This document shows, in pieces, positions 1 through 12,600 of a stretch of DNA of 64,000 nucleotides (positions within the stretch are counted from its first letter, which is position 1; every line of letters starts with the position of its first letter). The stretch is from Sarcocystis neurona. Taxonomy: Eukaryota; Apicomplexa; Conoidasida; Eucoccidiorida; Sarcocystidae. The notes under the pieces are model-generated. The model was not told the origin of the DNA and ran no database searches. It saw nothing but the letters and a program-made list of their open reading frames with translations. The position numbers and the translations under genes were made by a program. The stretch is taken from assembly GCA_000727475.1 (NCBI GenBank), contig KL647296.1, positions 248,001 through 312,000 on the forward strand, read 5' to 3'.

Positions 1-646
1 AGCAGGCAGCGGGCAGCGCATGGGCTGCTGACAGGAAACTTCTCCGGGGAGTCTTCACTTTTTTGACGGAGTGAAACCGCACGGTTCCTGGTGGAAACGT
101 AGTCTCAGAATTCTACTAAATGAGGATAAAAAATCCCCCTCCCCTGTAAATTAGTTGTAAGCCAGAGAAAAATCGCTTTCCCCAGCGCCGGGATTTTGGC
201 ATGCGCATAGCAGAGCACGCCGTCGCGTTCTTACGGGTATACCTACGCAGACATGAACGTCACACCAAGAGGTGAGACGTGAAAGAGCAATTTATTTGTG
301 CCAGGCGCACACGTGAATCCACTAAAATGCGCAAGGAACGATAAAAACATAATTCCGCGGAGGCGAGGCCCCGAGCGTTCTGTGGATCTGCGTCGACGTA
401 TGGACGCGGTGTGACACGAGCAAAACTGCCCAGAGAAAGTCGGTTCCCTGTATGTGCGTACAAATTCCACAGAAATTCGACATTCTTCGGTACAACTAGC
501 AAAGTCTCTGGGCAAGAAACGATTAATTCTCGTCGGCAACACTGCGACCCAGCCACCACCACACACCTCGACCGACAAGGATGATACATGCGTGCGCGCG
601 TGCGTCAGCAGAACTTCAGAAATGCGACACTTTTCTCTTCCATGTT

Positions 647-795
647 GTTGCCCGAGCGGGACGCAGGCAGAACGTGTTCTTGATGTCTTCAAGAAGTTGC
701 CGAGCCGGAGGCAGGCAAGACGTGTTCTTGATGTCTTCAAGAAGTTGCCCGAGCCGGTGGCAGGGAGGACGTGTTCTCTGATGTCTTCAAGAAGA
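647..795. repeat. Three-copy minisatellite, unit about 49 bp
   Basis: The units share a core of GTGTTCTTGATGTCTTCAAG followed by AAGTTGCC and a GAGCCGG/GGCAGG segment. They begin near 647, 696 and 744. The third copy has CTCTGATG where the others have CTTGATG. Confidence 0.85.
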
Positions 796-1863
796 TATCC
801 ATGTCTTTATAGAGACGCGGAAGTCAAGGAACTACGGATGCCGTTAAATAGACAACGAATGATACCAGTCTAGATATAAAGTGACTATGCAATGCAGGGG
901 CGCACACTTGCACACACCCGCAGAAGCGTGTGCCTACAAAAGTAGGCATGAGTTTCGTCCACAGATACAGCAAATTCGTGTATCTACGAGACTGGACTTA
1001 TATTGTTGTGCAAATAGCTATATATTTATGCACATGTAGACGTATCGTTGTACACACACAGATAGAATTGCCGTCACTTCTCTGTGTACACAAGATAGGT
1101 AACACAGCGGGGTATGATTTGTCGATTGCAGGAGACAAGAAGACATCGTACACGTGTAGACACTTGCCACTTCGGAGAAATGCTTGTGTGGTTGCTTCAC
1201 GACAAATACACGATATGCGGAATGACGACAGCGTGTAGCTTTCTCTTTTCTTCTGTCTCGCTCTCTGCAAATCGTCGGAACGGAGAACGCGCTTATGGTT
1301 TTCTCTCCTTCCCCGCCTCACTCCCTATAAACCTTCGGAAAGGAGAGCTCGCGTATATCTTCCTCTCTGCCTCTGCCTCACTCCCTGTGAATGTTCCCTG
1401 ACAGTGGACATTGATCGTCAACTACGTTACTAGTGGTAACACGCCGTATATCTGTATACAGAAAAGTCGTATATTTTCCTCGGTCCCACTGCGTGTCTAT
1501 AAATATTCTATCTCTGTCAAAATACACACCTGATCTAGGTTACTAACATGTGGAAACTCACCGTGTATCTCTACGTATCCGTGTGGTATGCAGTGGAGGA
1601 GAAACATGCCGCACGTGTGTATAGGTATATACATAGATATACATATGTATTTATCGTAGCTGTTGTGACTTATAACTCTGTACAGGGACGGAGATATGAC
1701 TGTGTGGATGTATGTGCGGGTAGGACGTGCGTAGATAGTCGAATGTGTACGTTCAGCCCACGCACAGATAATCTATTTCGACAACCCGGCCACACATAAT
1801 ACGCGTGCACACACATGCTACCTGGGGCCCATAGACAGAGGCAATATATAAATATACCTGACT

Positions 1864-1895
<32 letters not shown>

Positions 1896-2235
1896 GCTGG
1901 TGCGCAGAGAGAGTCTCTGCATATATGTGTCCATAGGTGCTGCCAGACTGAGCTGAGACATAGTCGCTTGCACGCACAAATATGCAAATAAGTATGTCTA
2001 TGTATCCGTCCCTATAGCTGTAGAGTTACATATATATATACATACACGTTTAGCTGTACAGGCATATATGTATATATATACGCGTCTACGCTTCCATCTG
2101 TGTTCACCGTCGCTGCCTGGAATACTTTTCTGGCACATACAATTCGGCTGTTTACATAGACATATGCGTGTTCGATTAATGTGTACACACTACATAAGCA
2201 CTACATACATACGTGTCTTTAAAGACACATGTGTG

Positions 2236-2270
<35 letters not shown>

Positions 2271-5179
2271 GAATGCTATGATCTTCATATGTACACCGTC
2301 CACACGTATTCGCCGTGTGCTTACGCCCTTCACGTACGTAGCGACATATTACTGTTGACCCAGCAAATACGCGTATGTGGATAAATATTCAAATCAGCAA
2401 ATATGCATGCGTATCCTAGGTGCACATTCATATGTATGAACATGTGCATTCTCCACCTGTATATGTATTCAAATGTACACACACACACACACATGTGTAT
2501 AAATATGTGTGTACATGCATGCATATACGGAGAGGCAGTGCTGCATCCCATAGATCATCATGCGTGTAGATTTCTTCCGCCTACAAAGTTCAACGCGTGA
2601 AGGCCGGCGGGACTCCTTTTCTCTGATTTGTAGACACACACAGGAGAGCCCGGCGAAGGGCTACTGTTGCTTAAATTAGAAACCAAGAAATAAAGGAGCA
2701 CTGCATGTGTACTGTGATATATATTATATATATATATACATACGTATATATCTATGTGCGCGTGCACATACGTATACGTATGGAGTGACACAGTAGCACG
2801 TCATGAAGCGCGAATAGTGTGGGCGGGTGTGGTTCCAGATATATGTATCTCTGTACTAGTTATAAGAGGTACGTGTACATGTACGTGTATATATATATAT
2901 ATATATATACATACATACACACGTACATGTATATGTGTACACGTGTATGCAGCATAATAACTACGGTAACTGAACAGGAGATAGTCCTCAGATAGACGCA
3001 AATTACACCGCACGCAAGGCTTGCGCTTGGGCACGCCGAAGCGAGGAGACTGAAGCATCATGACAGTAAAGAAGCAGCTTCATAGAGATATATATTATTG
3101 CTGTTACTGTTGCTGAAGAAGAAAAGGAGGTTCGATCTGGGCTGCTGCTTGCAGCCGCAGCATGTACGGTGTTCCCTGCGTGGCCGGCAATGCGTCGCAG
3201 CAGCAGCACCACCACCACTACCTCTAGCACCAGCAGCAGTACCACCGACAGCAACAGGAGGGTCAGAGTTCCGGCAACAGCTGCAACAGCAGCACCCCCA
3301 GTAAGGGCGATCGCACCAGCAGCCGCTGCAATAGAGACAGCAGCAACAGCAGCAGCAGTAGCGCCGTTAATAACGGCAGCCGTAACAGAAGTGTACGTAT
3401 GCATACGAGCGCGTGGCACGCACAGGTGCAGCCAGTAGCGTCTCAGGAGCACGCCCACAGCAGCGAACTCCTCTCTCTCTCATCCCATTACCCTGATAAA
3501 CTTAGAATCAGCTGCATATAGGGGCGCTATGTAAATGTGTGTGTTTCTCTGTGTACGTACATGTGTACATGGATATCAGATATACGTATACGTCTGTGTT
3601 TGTATGCGTAGCGCGAAACGTTATACGTATATATTTTACTCGTTTTTCGTACATATTTATTCGATGTTCCACTGACGCATATGCGTATTTATACGTATAC
3701 AGATATACGTATACAAGGTGCAGACGTGTGTGTTACACGCGCCTACACATGGCATCTTCGCTCTATTCAACTGAGGGGAAGCAACACGCTGCTAACATAT
3801 GAATACAAATATCTCTACAAAATTAAGTGAACATGATTAGGTTCATTTTCCACTTCAACACGCAGATACGTCTCTAGATGCATACACATATGTACATATA
3901 TATATATATAGAGAGAGAGAGATGAGGACACGTGCGTGCGCATAATTACCCACATGCAGGGCATTACAAAGTGTAAGTGTTTTTGTGGTGCAAATGTGGG
4001 CGTGAAGAGTAGTGGAGTACTTTTTCTAGAGATGAGAAGGCGGCCCAGCAGCGACACGTTAAAACACGCGCTGCTCGTGGAAATTCATCTTCACGTGGAC
4101 CAGCAGCAGCTGCTCGGCGCGGAAGAGGAGCAGCAGGCGCAGTAGATGCCATCTTCGAAGTAGTACGCGGACGCCTCTAGTCCCCACCGTCTCTCGACAG
4201 ACTCTTCAGTTTCTTCCTTTCTTCGTTTCACTTCCTGTTTTTCTCTTTTTTTCGGCCTCTGTTATACTGAAGAGCGACCAAGGCGGCCTCACTCGGAACT
4301 TTTCACGTACATATCTGTGTACACCTCTGATTCTGCACCCTGCTTCCTTTTTCTCATGCGTTCACCTCGACAAAAACACCTACAACCCCATGCACTGACC
4401 AGGGTCTCTCAGTCTCCTTTCTCTTCTTCCCTTCTTCTCTCTTTCTCGCTCTTCACACGTGTGTACCTCGATACTCATGTACGTCTATATATATATATAC
4501 ATATATATACATAGGTACTTGTAGACGGGGATGTCACTACTGGAGAGAAGAAGAGATTCTGAGATAGCTACATGGTTACTACATGACTGCACATCCCGGC
4601 ATGTGTAGGTGTGTCGAGAATCACCGGTCTCCGTGTCTTCTTCTCCTTTCCCCTTCTTTCTGACTTTTTCTCCTCCTGTTTATCGCTCTCTCTATGTCTC
4701 TTTCTCCTCCTCTTTTGTCGTCGCTGTCTATTTCTCTTCCTACATATTTATATACACGTCTATGTGTATGTGAGTCGTCTCTGGATTTCCGTCCACAGAA
4801 CCACCGCTTCACCGGGGCTTGCTCTTCTTCAAGTGAACGGATTTCCGAGTATATCGACTTTCCTCTTTCGACTTACGTCTTCCACCTCTTGACAGAAATA
4901 CTTCTCTCGACAGGAATTTCCCTCGCCTAGACAGGGAAACGCCTACGCACATGTCAGCGTGACTGCTTCTCCTGCTTCAACGTAGCATCTTTTCAATCTC
5001 CTGCAGCTACGTACATCCATCCCTCTTTACCTCTCTCTCTCACACGTGTGTACACCTCTTACATATATGTGTATATACGCATGTTACACGTGCGTACACA
5101 CACGCAACATGTATATGTACGTGTAGCTGGCAAAAGAAGTCTATACTACATACCCATCCTCTGTTATGTTTCACCGGTG

Positions 5180-5965
5180 GCCTTCTCTTAAAGCCTTTCT
5201 ATATACGTGTGGGGTACATGTGCTTCTGTATGTGTACGTATATGTACACATGTGTATACATGCGTATCTTTATTTGTATGTGTGTACACGCTTTTTTCTA
5301 TATATGTGTATTTGTGTGTGTGTGTGTGTGTGTATGTGTGTGTGCCACAGTACACAGGTATATAGTAATCACCTCTTTGTGTTCCGTATGCGTGGCTCTC
5401 TCTTATACATATGCATACGTGTATATCTGTACATGTATGTACATACACATATATATATAGGTGTATGTGTGTCTCGCGAGATTCAGGTGTATAATACTCA
5501 CTTCTTTGCGTTTTCTTTCGTGTGTGCCTCTGTCTTATCACCTTTCTATATACATGTGTACACATGTATATCTGTATACGTATATGTAAGCAGATGTATA
5601 TATACATGTCTATCTGTGTATATATTTGTGTATATGCATTTATATATATGTGTGTGTGTGGTAAAAAACGTATATATCTTACCTCTCTGTGTTTTGTTTC
5701 GTGTGTGTCTCTGTCTTATTACCTTTCTATTTACATACGCGTACATGTAATAGGTATGCGCATACATATATATATATATATATGACTACACGTATATACA
5801 CGTTTATGCGTATGTGCATGTATACACATATATATACACGTGTATCTGCATAAATATGTGCGTATATGCATATATATATCTATATATATGTGGTAATACA
5901 CAGGTGTATGTTGCTCATCACTCTGTGTTTCGTCTCGTGTATGTTTCTCGCTTTTATTCCTTTTG
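5180..5965. repeat. Spaced repeats of a pyrimidine-rich block between TA/CA tracts
   Basis: A block of about 50 bp (CTCTGTGTTTTGTTTCGTGT and a CTCTGTCTTATTACCTTTCT type continuation) recurs near 5371, 5500, 5681 and 5914, with a shorter relative near 5180. The blocks are separated by variable TATATG/TGTGTA tracts. Spacing is 130-230 bp. Confidence 0.65.
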
Positions 5966-7034
5966 CCGTCCGTCTTGCTGCTGCTGCTGCTGCCACCCCA
6001 GCAAGCAAGCGCGGTTCCGAGACACCCGCCAGCGCTGCTACGGTGCGTGGACGCAGCAGCCGGAAGGATGTTATCGGCTCTTCCACCTTCTGTCCCCGCA
6101 TTTCTCCGACAAGTTCAAACGCTGTACTTCCACGCCACACTTTCTACGTTGAATTTCCACCTAGACAGACAATATACGAACACGTGTCCACACGCATACA
6201 CGTGTGCGCATGCATGCATAAAAGTGGTCTGTATGCAGTCCCCGTCTTCCCTGTTCCTCGCCTCGAGACAAAAATCGACAAGAGAAGCGACTACCCCGTA
6301 CACATATAGATATACAGATATGGGTGAAAATGAATGTATACGTACTTACGGGCACGCATGTGGACAAAGATACACACGTATATATATGTATACGTGTACG
6401 GAAGACGGCTGGTATGTACGTATATAAACGTATGTGTAGATATGTACGTATGTAAAAATTCGAGGAAGTGTTCTGGTATTTCCTTTCTTCACAGGTGAAC
6501 ACTTGTATCACCGTTAAAAAGGACATCCGTCTTTTCTCGTAGATTCTCCCCTACTCCCACACCCGTATATATACACATATGCGAATATACCTATAAAGTG
6601 CATGCAGACACACATACACATATACAGGCATTTACTCGTCCACACATACACACTCGCACTCATACATATGCGGATAAACTTACACACGGAAGTACATATG
6701 TCCGTGTGAGATTACATATACAAATACGCGTAGAAGCTTACAGAAGGGACCAACACCTATCTAACTCTCTCTATTTCTCTCTGTATATATATATATGGAT
6801 GTACGTGTGAGTATATATATATATATCCATATACCTGTACGCATATCTACTACACATATGCATATGTATATATGTAGGTAGAAGAATCAGAATTTTGTCC
6901 TCCTGCCATGTGCATTGTTGGGGAGTCGAGAATCATCCCGAAAATCTTCTTCTTGCTTCTTAACGTTTCTTTGAACGACCTCCTCATGTAAGCCTCCCTT
7001 CCATCCTTATACGCAGCAGCAGTACGAAGAGAAG

Positions 7035-7675
7035 TTAGGAGAAACACAAACGGCGGAAATCTTGGTTTGTCAGCGACTTGCTGCTGCTCTTCCTTTCTCT
7101 CTCCTCTTTTCCGTTCTCCTTCTCTTCCTCCTGCTGCTGCGCTTCCGCTCTCTCCTGCTGCTGCGGCGGCTGTCTCTCTCCCTGCTGCTGCTGCTGCCTC
7201 TGCCGCCGCAGGGCCGTGTGCTGCGGCTCCGACTGCACTGCTGCTGGATGCCTCGGGCTCCCTGCTTCCCAGTGCTGCGACTCTTCTTCAGCACGCAGAG
7301 GCAACACCTGCTCCGGCTGCAGGTGCCCCTGCCCCTCCTGCTGCTGCTCCTGCTGTGGCTGCTGGTGGGGCCGCACGAACGCAAGACGGGTCTTCTGTTG
7401 TTGACGGGGACCCCCTCCCCCGGGACCCCCCCGCCGGGGACCCTCCCCCCTGCAGCTGCTCCTGACTCCTGCTGGTCCTGCTGCTGCTCTTCTTTCTGCT
7501 CCAGCTCCTCCCGACGCTTCTTTCCTCATGTGCTGCTTCTGCTGCAGTGCGCGGGAGGAACTGCTGACGTCGCTGCCGCTCGCTCCAGCCCCGGCTGCAG
7601 CAGCAGCTGCTGATGACGGATGTTTCGGCGTCGTAATGGGGCGCGTCGAACGTGAGACGGTGATGCAGCGACCCT
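7035..7675 (-). CDS. SART3: SART3 last exon: end of RRM3, disordered tail, Lsm-interaction motif
   Basis: It opens with [13 protein letters not shown] (last RRM3 strand) and continues through Ala, Gly/Pro/Arg and Gln/Glu-rich low complexity. A TRLAFVRP segment resembles the 'TQLSLLPR' part of the SART3 tail. It ends [13 protein letters not shown] then TAA at 7035-7037. The family ends with 'MSNADFAKLFLRK', a motif that binds the Lsm2-8 ring on U6. This terminal match is what first identifies the gene. The acceptor CTGCTGCAG is phase 1 as required. Confidence 0.86.
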
Positions 7676-9665
7676 CTGCAGCAGCGGACGAACAAGCCGC
7701 AGCAGCAACAGCAGTCGCAGCGCCGCGGTGCGCAGCAAAGAGCAACGACGCCACAGCAGAAGGACGACGAGGTGGTACACGAGCCGCGCAGCACGGCCAG
7801 CAGCAGCCGCAGCACCGCAACCGGAGAAGACGCAGCAGCGCAGCAGCGACACGAGCGGCAGCGGCAGCAGCACTCCATCCATGCTGTGGCGACGGCAGAA
7901 GCCGCAGCAGAGACGGAACAGCAGAACAACAGCTGCAGCAACACGGCCCCAGCAGAAGCAGAAATCTACCAGCAGCACGCGAGCAAGCAACAGCAGCAGC
8001 TACAGCAACACATGCGACAGCAAGACCGTGACAGCAATAGCAGCGTATGCAGCAGAAGGCCAGCAATTCGCAGCGCAGCGCAGCAGCAAGACACACGTCG
8101 TGGCGGGAGTGGAGGATAACAGCAGCAGCAAACACCAGCAGCACGACACTCCGTCGGCGCCACGGCGGCAGCAACAGCGGCACAAAGAACGACTCCGCGC
8201 GGGACCCGTCGCGCCCGCACAAGAGAAGAACGAACCAGCAAACGACGAAGAAAAGGACGGTGAAGCCATGGATAGCAAAATGCGTGAGAAAAAGAAGGGG
8301 AGCATTACCTAGTTGAGAAGCATTCGCCAGCATCGCAGCCATCGCGTCGTCTTCGGTAGAAAACTCCACAAACCCGAATCCCTTCGATCTTCCGCTGCCG
8401 TCTCTGCACACAGCAGCAGCAGCAGCAAGACCACCCGCAGCAGCTCCACACGAGAAGCAGCTGCACGACGAATCGCAGGAGTAGCAGCAACAGCAGCAGG
8501 GGAAGCAAGAGAAGCAGCAGTAGCAGCAGCAGGACCCGGAGGCGAAAGAGAAGCAGCAGCTGCAGCAACAGGGGCAGGAGCAGCAACAGAAACAGAGGGA
8601 GCAAGAGAAGCGGCAACGGCAGCAGCAGTAGCAGCAGCAGGACCCGGTGGAGAGAGAGAAGCAGCAGTAGCAGCAAGAGGAACAGGAGCAGTAACAGCAG
8701 CAGGATGAGCAAGAGAAGCAGCAGCAGCTGCAACAGCCGTATCGCCAAGCGCAGCCACCACCGCAGCGCAGCCGAAGAAACACGAGCCGCGCAGCACTAC
8801 ATCTGTGCGCATCCGTGAATATAGGTATATACATATATATGTATATATATATATGTATGTACATGTTTGAGTCTACGGATAGATGCAGTTGTATCTATTT
8901 ACAGCTGTCAACTGCTCAGCAAAAGCAGCAGCAGAAGCAGCAGTAGCTTCAACGTAGCAGCGCCCGCCAGTTGGAGCCGCCGGTGCCGGTGGGCGACAAC
9001 GCGGCAGGCGTCTTTTCCCCACATCCGCCGCAGATGGTTCAGCAGCAGCACCAGCATCCGCCCCGTTTCCTCAGCAGCGGCCTTCCATACCGCAGCCTCA
9101 GCAGCAGGAGCAGCAGCTACATGTGCCGTGCAGCCGTCTTTCTTCCCCACATCAATCGCAGCAACTATACCAGCAGAAGTAGCAGCAAAAGCAGTAGCTA
9201 CATTTCCGCAGCAGCCGTCTTGCTTCCCCACAGCAGCGGCAGCAACCATCTCAGCAGCAGTACCAGTCACGTCTCCTCCTCCTCTTCGCCCTTCCGCAGT
9301 AGCAGGCCACTACCAGCAGCAACACGGCACTTCACACGTGCACCCACTCCATAGGTATATATATATATAAACGGAGGAAGAGGAAGATTGATAGGTACAT
9401 ACAAGTTGACAGCAGCTGGTCGTATACATAAATACACGACAACAGCGATACGCCCGCTTCGTCCAGGTCTACACACAGATGCAGCGATATGACCTCCCTC
9501 TCTCCCTCTACATATATGTATATATATATATTTACTCTTTACATATACGTACATATTTACTATCTCTCTCTCTCTGCATATATATATATATATATATGTA
9601 CTCCGTCTCTCTCTGTATGTGTATCTTCACCCTCCCTCGTTGTATCTCTCTCTTTATATATGTAC

Positions 9666-9697
<32 letters not shown>

Positions 9698-12600
9698 CCA
9701 TATGCACATGTATACGTATGTGGCGGTGGTGGTTGTATCTCTGTGTAGACATCGCGATGGACATCCGTTTGCGTATCTGGGAATTCAGGCATTCTGAGTG
9801 GACGTCGTACATGTACGTATATTTATGCAAGCAAATAGAGAGCATATATGTGTATTTGTATGTATGTATGTATATTCCTGTCTATCTAGAAGAATATGCT
9901 TCCATACATACATATACATATATATGTATACATACGTATATATACATGTGGGTGCAGTAGAGCAGCAGACTGACGACGTAGGTGGTCGGCGTACGTGTCG
10001 ACGGCTTCGTTTTGCTGCTGTGCGCGCCCGTCCTTCTGCGGTCTGCCTCCCGCCGCGCGCCGGTGAGGCAGAGCGAAGTTCTTGCAGTGCAGCAGAAGAC
10101 GACCAAGCAGCAGCAGCAGGAACAGAAAGAAGACGACACAAATACACGCGGGGAAGAACACGGAGAGAAGACGGAAAAAAGAGGAGGAGACGAGACGGGA
10201 GGAGGAGGAGAATACGAGCACGGAACAGGGGGAGAAGGCGAAGAAGTGAGGGTGCAGCAAGCAGCAGAAAACGGAAGGAAGGCAGGATAGCGAGACAGAG
10301 AGACACACACATACACAGAGAGAGAAACGAGGGGGAAGAGAGGAGAGTTCTCTACCTGCATATAACAACTTGAGCCGGTCGAATACTGCAGAACATATCG
10401 AAGTGGGCGGCGAGCTGCTGCTCTTCAACTGCAAACGCCAAGTTTTTGACGAAGATCGTTTTCTTCTCCACCACCGCTTCTTTCTTTGTCTCCCTGAGAC
10501 GCAGCTGCTCCTCCTGCCGGCAGCCACAAAGAGAGAAGAGACACGCACACATCTCGGAGGGCAGCAGTGCAGTGCAGCAGTAGCCCCCCTGCGGCCGGAG
10601 GAAAAAGAGCCGCACTTGCAGCTTCCTCTGTAGCCGCACCAGCGGCCCCACCGCAGCCGCAAGCAGCGACGGCAGCAGAGCCCCCCATACCGGCGCAGCA
10701 ACACAACAGCAGCCCGGCAGCAACGATAAGAGCAGCAGCAACGGGGGCGGCAGCGGGAAAGACGCAGAGCAACGCCGCGACAAGCACAGGAGAAAGCGCA
10801 GCAGCGCGAGCAGCAGGTGCAGGAGCGGCGGGCGAGACGGAGGAACAGGCAAAGCCAGCAACAGCAGCAGGACGGAGGAAGTCGCCTTGAGGACTCCGGC
10901 AGCAGGCAGTAGCACCAGGAGCCCTGCAGCAGAAGAACCAGATAGCGCACTGCTGGACAACCCGGCGTGGGGGCAGCGGCTCACGCTGGGAAGCAGACGG
11001 AGGAGCAAAGAAGACACAATGACGCGGCAGCAGGTGCAGGAGCAGCCCCCGCTGCAGCCGGACGGCGGCAACAGAGAGCAGCGAAGGCCGTTAGAAGCAC
11101 GACCTCGCGCTTCTCTAGAAGAAACAGCAGCAGAGGAGAGCGACAAAGCTCGCCCATCCGCATAAGCAGCGGAAGCAGCAGCAGAAAAAAGCGTCGAACG
11201 GCACAGACCTAAGTGTGGCCACGGGAGCAAGGAGCGGTCAGCAGAGCGTCTTGGCAGAGAGAGCAGCGGCAGGACCACACCCGGAGGCAGAAGAATAATA
11301 AGAATATCCTTCCGCATGAAAAAAAAGGAAACCGCGCGAGACGACGGAAGAGGAAAACGAGACGAAAACAGAAGTCGAACGTACTTTATTCGGCGGGGCT
11401 CTGATCCAGCGGTGCGACTTCATCGGTATGGAGGGAGCCAGCAGAAACGCATGCCCTGGCTTCAGCTCCATCACACAACGGGCCTCCTCCTCTTTTCCCT
11501 CTGCGTCGGCAGTCCTGCTGCTGTTCCTGCCGCTGCTGCTGCTGCTGCCGCTGCTGCCGCTGCTGCCTTCGTCTGTTTCTGTCTTGCTGCTGCTGCTGCT
11601 GTCTCCTTCACAGGGAACAGTGCCCGGAAGCAGTGTCGGCGCACAGAAGGAAGCAGCAGGTGCTGCACCGGCTCTTTTCTCCGCGGCTGTTGTCTCCTCT
11701 CCCTGCTGCTGTCGTCTGCTGCTGTTCCTGCACCGCAGGAAGTGCTGCAGAGCTTCCACCGCTGCCTGATGCGACTCAAAGTCAACGTACCCGTACCTGC
11801 AGCAGCACCACAGTACAGCAGCAAAGACAACGTAGCAGCAGCAGCAGAGGACCAGCAGCATCAGTGTGCCGCGCAACGACAACGGCGGAACGAAGAGGTG
11901 AAGGAGATGCAGCAGCACGAGACGGTGCAGAAGCAGCAGCAGGCGATGTGTTCGGCAGCTGTAGCGGAGTGACGCGGGAAGAAAAAAGGCAGCAGGACCG
12001 GCAGCACGCCCAGCAGCAGCAACAGTAGTAGTCCCAGCAGCAGCAGGCCCAGCAGCTGCAATAGCAGCACTCCCAGCAGCAGCAACAGCACCACTCCCAG
12101 CAGGAGCAACAGCAGCATTTCCAGCAGCAGCAACAGCAGCACTCCCAGCAGCAGCAACAGCACCATTCCCAGCAGGAGCAACAGCAGGAGGCTCCGCAGC
12201 GCAGTGGCGCCGAGAGGCGCGGTGGGAGATCAAGCGGTCGCGCCTAGTGGGCGACCTCTTCGTGTCCTGGTGAACCGCAGAAGTTGTTCCCTCCCCTTGC
12301 ACACGGGGTACCACATATCGTTGTGTTAGTCCTCGTGCCCAGTCAAAACCTCGATCGACCGCAGCTTGACACGAAAAGGGGAAGCAAAGACAGTCGCTAC
12401 ACGTATACACACGCCGTCATTTCCCAACGGTATAGAGACAGATTTACGCCCAAGCACACGCACAGCTACACCTGCAGAGACCCGTACATATATATACATA
12501 TGTATATATATATATACAAGACGTGTTGTGTGGAGGGAGACGTGCGAAAGAGAAACAGGCACATTTCTGTGGAGAGTACTGCAGTGGAGGGAAGAGAGCG

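Larger units (their letters stand above)
1..7034. other. Non-coding, repeat-rich DNA downstream of SART3
   Basis: No reading frame here has conserved sequence or balanced composition. The stretch holds (TA)n, (CA)n and (GA)n tracts (for example TA at 1868-1894 and GA at 2251-2270), a three-copy minisatellite at 647-795, a CAG-rich patch at 3190-3360 and a spaced repeat family at 5180-5960. The CAG patch yields only Ala/Leu/Val or Thr/Ala frames. Confidence 0.6.

Noticed and set aside
5166..5750. A 194-codon plus-strand frame rich in Tyr, Val, Cys and Ile
   Set aside because: It is translation of TATATG/TGTGTA tracts in a tandem repeat; similar frames exist on both strands.
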